Origin: CAYYJS01 sp964472315
GTDB lineage: Bacteria; Verrucomicrobiota; Kiritimatiellia; UBA8416
Length of the DNA: 64,000 nucleotides
Assembly: GCA_964472315.1 (NCBI GenBank)
Contig: CAYYJS010000013.1
Coordinates: forward strand, 11,823 to 75,822
Direction of reading: 5' to 3'
Part shown: piece by piece, positions 62,585 through 64,000 of the stretch
How the letters are laid out: every line of letters begins with the position of its first letter
Position numbering within the stretch: position 1 is the first letter of the stretch
Program-made: the position numbers and the translations under genes
The notes under the pieces: generated by a model
Database searches by the model: none
What the model was told of the DNA's origin: nothing
The model's input: the letters and a program-made list of their open reading frames with translations, nothing else

Positions 62585-62752
62585 GTGGCCCGAAACAGTA
62601 GGCACGTATCTCCGAGACGTGCCCCCGGCCGACGGCCGGCCGCGCTCAGCGCGGCGTGCGCCTCGGAGATTCGCACATACACTCTGCCCATACGGGAGTG
62701 GCCCGAAACAGTAGGCACGTATCTCCGAGACGTGCCCCCGGCCGACGGCCGG
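62585..62752. repeat. 113-bp-period REP/BIME-like repeat, running into the gap
   Basis: A 55-bp sequence is repeated exactly at 62585-62639 and 62698-62752. Each copy holds GTAG followed by the stem GCACGT/ACGTGC around ATCTCCGAG, then the perfect palindrome CCGGCCGACGGCCGG. Between the copies is a second hairpin, GTGCG/CGCAC, whose loop (CTCGGAGAT) is the reverse complement of the first loop, so two REP-like units alternate in orientation. Sequence after the gap (CCGCGCTTGGCGCGG) continues a diverged copy. Confidence 0.85.
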
Positions 62753-62852
62753 NNNNNNNNNNNNNNNNNNNNNNNNNNNNNNNNNNNNNNNNNNNNNNNN
62801 NNNNNNNNNNNNNNNNNNNNNNNNNNNNNNNNNNNNNNNNNNNNNNNNNNNN
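62753..62852. other. assembly gap of 100 N
   Basis: Exactly 100 unknown bases, the usual placeholder for a gap of unknown length, placed inside the repeat. The true array may be longer. Confidence 0.99.
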
Positions 62853-62934
62853 CCGCGCTTGGCGCGGCGCGCTTCGGCTCGACTGGCGACGCCGAACCGC
62901 GTACGTTCAGTGCCTTCTTCGCAGGAGCGACGAC

Positions 62935-63810
62935 ATGACACTCTACCATCTGTTCATTCTTGTCGCGGGCGTCTACGCCTGTTCGACGGCGGTCATCTTC
63001 ATCAAGATGAGCGGTCTGCACCCCGTGCTGCTGGCGTCGTACCGGCTGCTTGTCGCCGTGCTGCTGCTGGCGCCGCTGTTCCTGCGCGACATGCGGGTGC
63101 ATGGCATTAGCTGGCGCCGGTTGCCCCTGTCGCGGACGCTGCTGCCGGGCGTGCTTCTCGGCATCCATTTCATCACCTGGATCATCGGCGCGCGAATGAC
63201 CGGCGCGGCCAATGCGTCGCTGATCGTCAACCTGGTTCCGGTGGTGATGCCGTTTCTCGTACGCGAGGGAACCACGCGCGGCGAGATCCTCGGCACGCTC
63301 ATGGCGATGGGCGGCATCGGCTTCCTGGGCGCGGCCGACTACCGGATCGGCCCCGAGACGTTCACGGGCGATGTCCTGTGCCTGATTTCGATGTTCTTCT
63401 TCGCGGGGTACCTTGCCATCGGGCGCCGCAGCCGGACGACGCCGGGCATCTGGCTGTTCATCGTGCCGCTCTACGCCGTGGCCGGCGTATTCTGCCTGAT
63501 CGTATCGACGGCATTCACAAACCCGATCCAGACGTACCCGCCGCGCGAGCTGCTGCTGATCCTGGCGTTGGGGGCGATTCCCACCGTGCTTGGGCATTCG
63601 GCGTTGCTATACGCCATGAAACACATGCGGTCGCAGGTCGTCGCCATCGGCACCCTTGGCCAGTTCATCTTTGCCGGACTCATGGCCTACGTCCTTCTCG
63701 ACGAAGTGCCGGACGGAAGCTTTTACCTTGCCGGGATTCTGCTTGTCGCCGGTGCCGTCATCGCCATCCGCGCCACCCCCGTCAGGCCATCGGCGCCGCC
63801 GGACAAGTGA
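62935..63810 (+). CDS. EamA/DMT-family transporter
   Basis: 291 residues with about ten membrane segments in two EamA repeats (about 5-135 and 147-280). MTGAANASLIVNLVPVVMPF marks the end of repeat 1, and LGHSALLYAMKHMRSQVVAI the end of repeat 2. The substrate, probably an amino acid or metabolite, cannot be told. GGAG lies upstream of the ATG. Single gene between the repeat and tRNA-Gly. Confidence 0.88.
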   Translation: MTLYHLFILVAGVYACSTAVIFIKMSGLHPVLLASYRLLVAVLLLAPLFLRDMRVHGISWRRLPLSRTLLPGVLLGIHFITWIIGARMTGAANASLIVNLVPVVMPFLVREGTTRGEILGTLMAMGGIGFLGAADYRIGPETFTGDVLCLISMFFFAGYLAIGRRSRTTPGIWLFIVPLYAVAGVFCLIVSTAFTNPIQTYPPRELLLILALGAIPTVLGHSALLYAMKHMRSQVVAIGTLGQFIFAGLMAYVLLDEVPDGSFYLAGILLVAGAVIAIRATPVRPSAPPDK

Positions 63811-63851
63811 ACGCCCGACACGCGAGCGCATCTGCGCCCAACCCGCCGCAT

Positions 63852-63887
63852 GCACAAGTTTTCGCTGGCATCCCCGCCCTCTTGTGC
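63852..63887. other. inverted repeat between the transporter and tRNA-Gly
   Basis: GCACAAG at 63852-63858 and CTTGTGC at 63881-63887 are perfect complements around a 22-base loop. No T-run follows. It may close the transporter transcript or be unrelated. Confidence 0.35.
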
Positions 63888-63915
63888 TAGATTTACGCGT
63901 GCCTGAATGCCACAT

Positions 63916-63990
63916 GCGGGAGTAATTCAGTGGTAGAATGTCAGCTTCCCAAGCTGAACGTCGTGGGTTCGATCCCCATCTCCCGCTCCA
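63916..63990 (+). tRNA. tRNA-Gly (CCC anticodon), CCA encoded
   Basis: Acceptor GCGGGAG pairs with CTCCCGC, discriminator T, encoded CCA. The anticodon arm TCAGC-TTCCCAA-GCTGA gives CCC (Gly, GGG codons). The T arm contains GGTTCGATCC. Confidence 0.95.
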
Positions 63991-64000
63991 CTCTTTGAAC

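Noticed and set aside
61807..63597. Long frame joining chorismate mutase with sequence beyond the N gap
   Set aside because: It is open only because N codons hide stops; the ATG at 62535 starts the conserved protein.

Overview
This is a GC-rich chromosomal window from a Gram-negative bacterium. The envelope is shown by BamA, a TonB-dependent receptor, a Wza-type export lipoprotein and a Wzz-type chain-length protein. The PVC superphylum, near Kiritimatiellota/Verrucomicrobiota, fits best: there is a yeast-type (ARO7-like) chorismate mutase, a double-length nucleoside-diphosphate kinase, SxtJ/DUF5989 exopolysaccharide genes, and relics of glycan-active genes. That placement is inference; there is no rRNA here. 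A run of exactly 100 N at 62753-62852 shows a draft scaffold.

1-10.7 kb is an accessory, partly decayed region. It holds an exonuclease-RecQ-UvrD fusion cut by the left edge, two small unknown genes downstream of it, a Fic-like tail, an exact 30-bp-period palindromic array, an AbiE-type toxin-antitoxin pair with a likely operator, an IS66 scrap, a small gene in front of a deleted nucleotidyltransferase, a Cys-rich orphan and the tail of a large secreted protein.

10.7-22.9 kb starts with panD and a CBS/MgtE-like transporter. Next is a first polysaccharide block: SxtJ-like protein, carbamoyltransferase, DUF5989, glycosyltransferase and CDP-paratose-2-epimerase-like enzyme on +, then a YdjM-like protein, an epimerase, asparagine synthase and a methyltransferase on -. 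It ends at a broken REP-associated transposase.

23.1-37.4 kb has a TonB-dependent receptor on + and then a long minus-strand housekeeping run. In transcription order this is DtxR-like regulator, ispE, tRNA-Gln, prs, rplY, pth, rpsF, ssb, rpsR, rplI, dnaB, bamA, ndk, aspC. The ispE frame terminates inside the tRNA gene.

37.6-49.4 kb contains a small CBM48 protein beside relics of a glucan phosphorylase and a Gfo/Idh/MocA oxidoreductase, an SpoU-type RNA methyltransferase with a lipoprotein, a 295-aa unknown, the arginine operon argJ-argB-argD-argG followed by thiD, a DEAD-box helicase, and rplM-rpsI with a clear promoter and terminator.

49.4-61.8 kb is a second polysaccharide locus. On - are flippase, glycosyltransferase and a tandem PPK2 phosphotransferase. 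On + are Wza-like, Wzz-like, a degenerate Wzc-like ATPase, two GGDEF-like modules (one fused to a WcaJ-type sugar transferase), Wzy-like polymerase, GT4, GT2 and a membrane protein. Most of the + genes overlap, so they probably form one operon. The locus looks like a Wzx/Wzy-dependent system whose kinase partner has lost its ATP-binding lysine.

61.8-64 kb holds chorismate mutase, a 113-bp-period REP/BIME-like repeat interrupted by the gap, an EamA transporter and tRNA-Gly.
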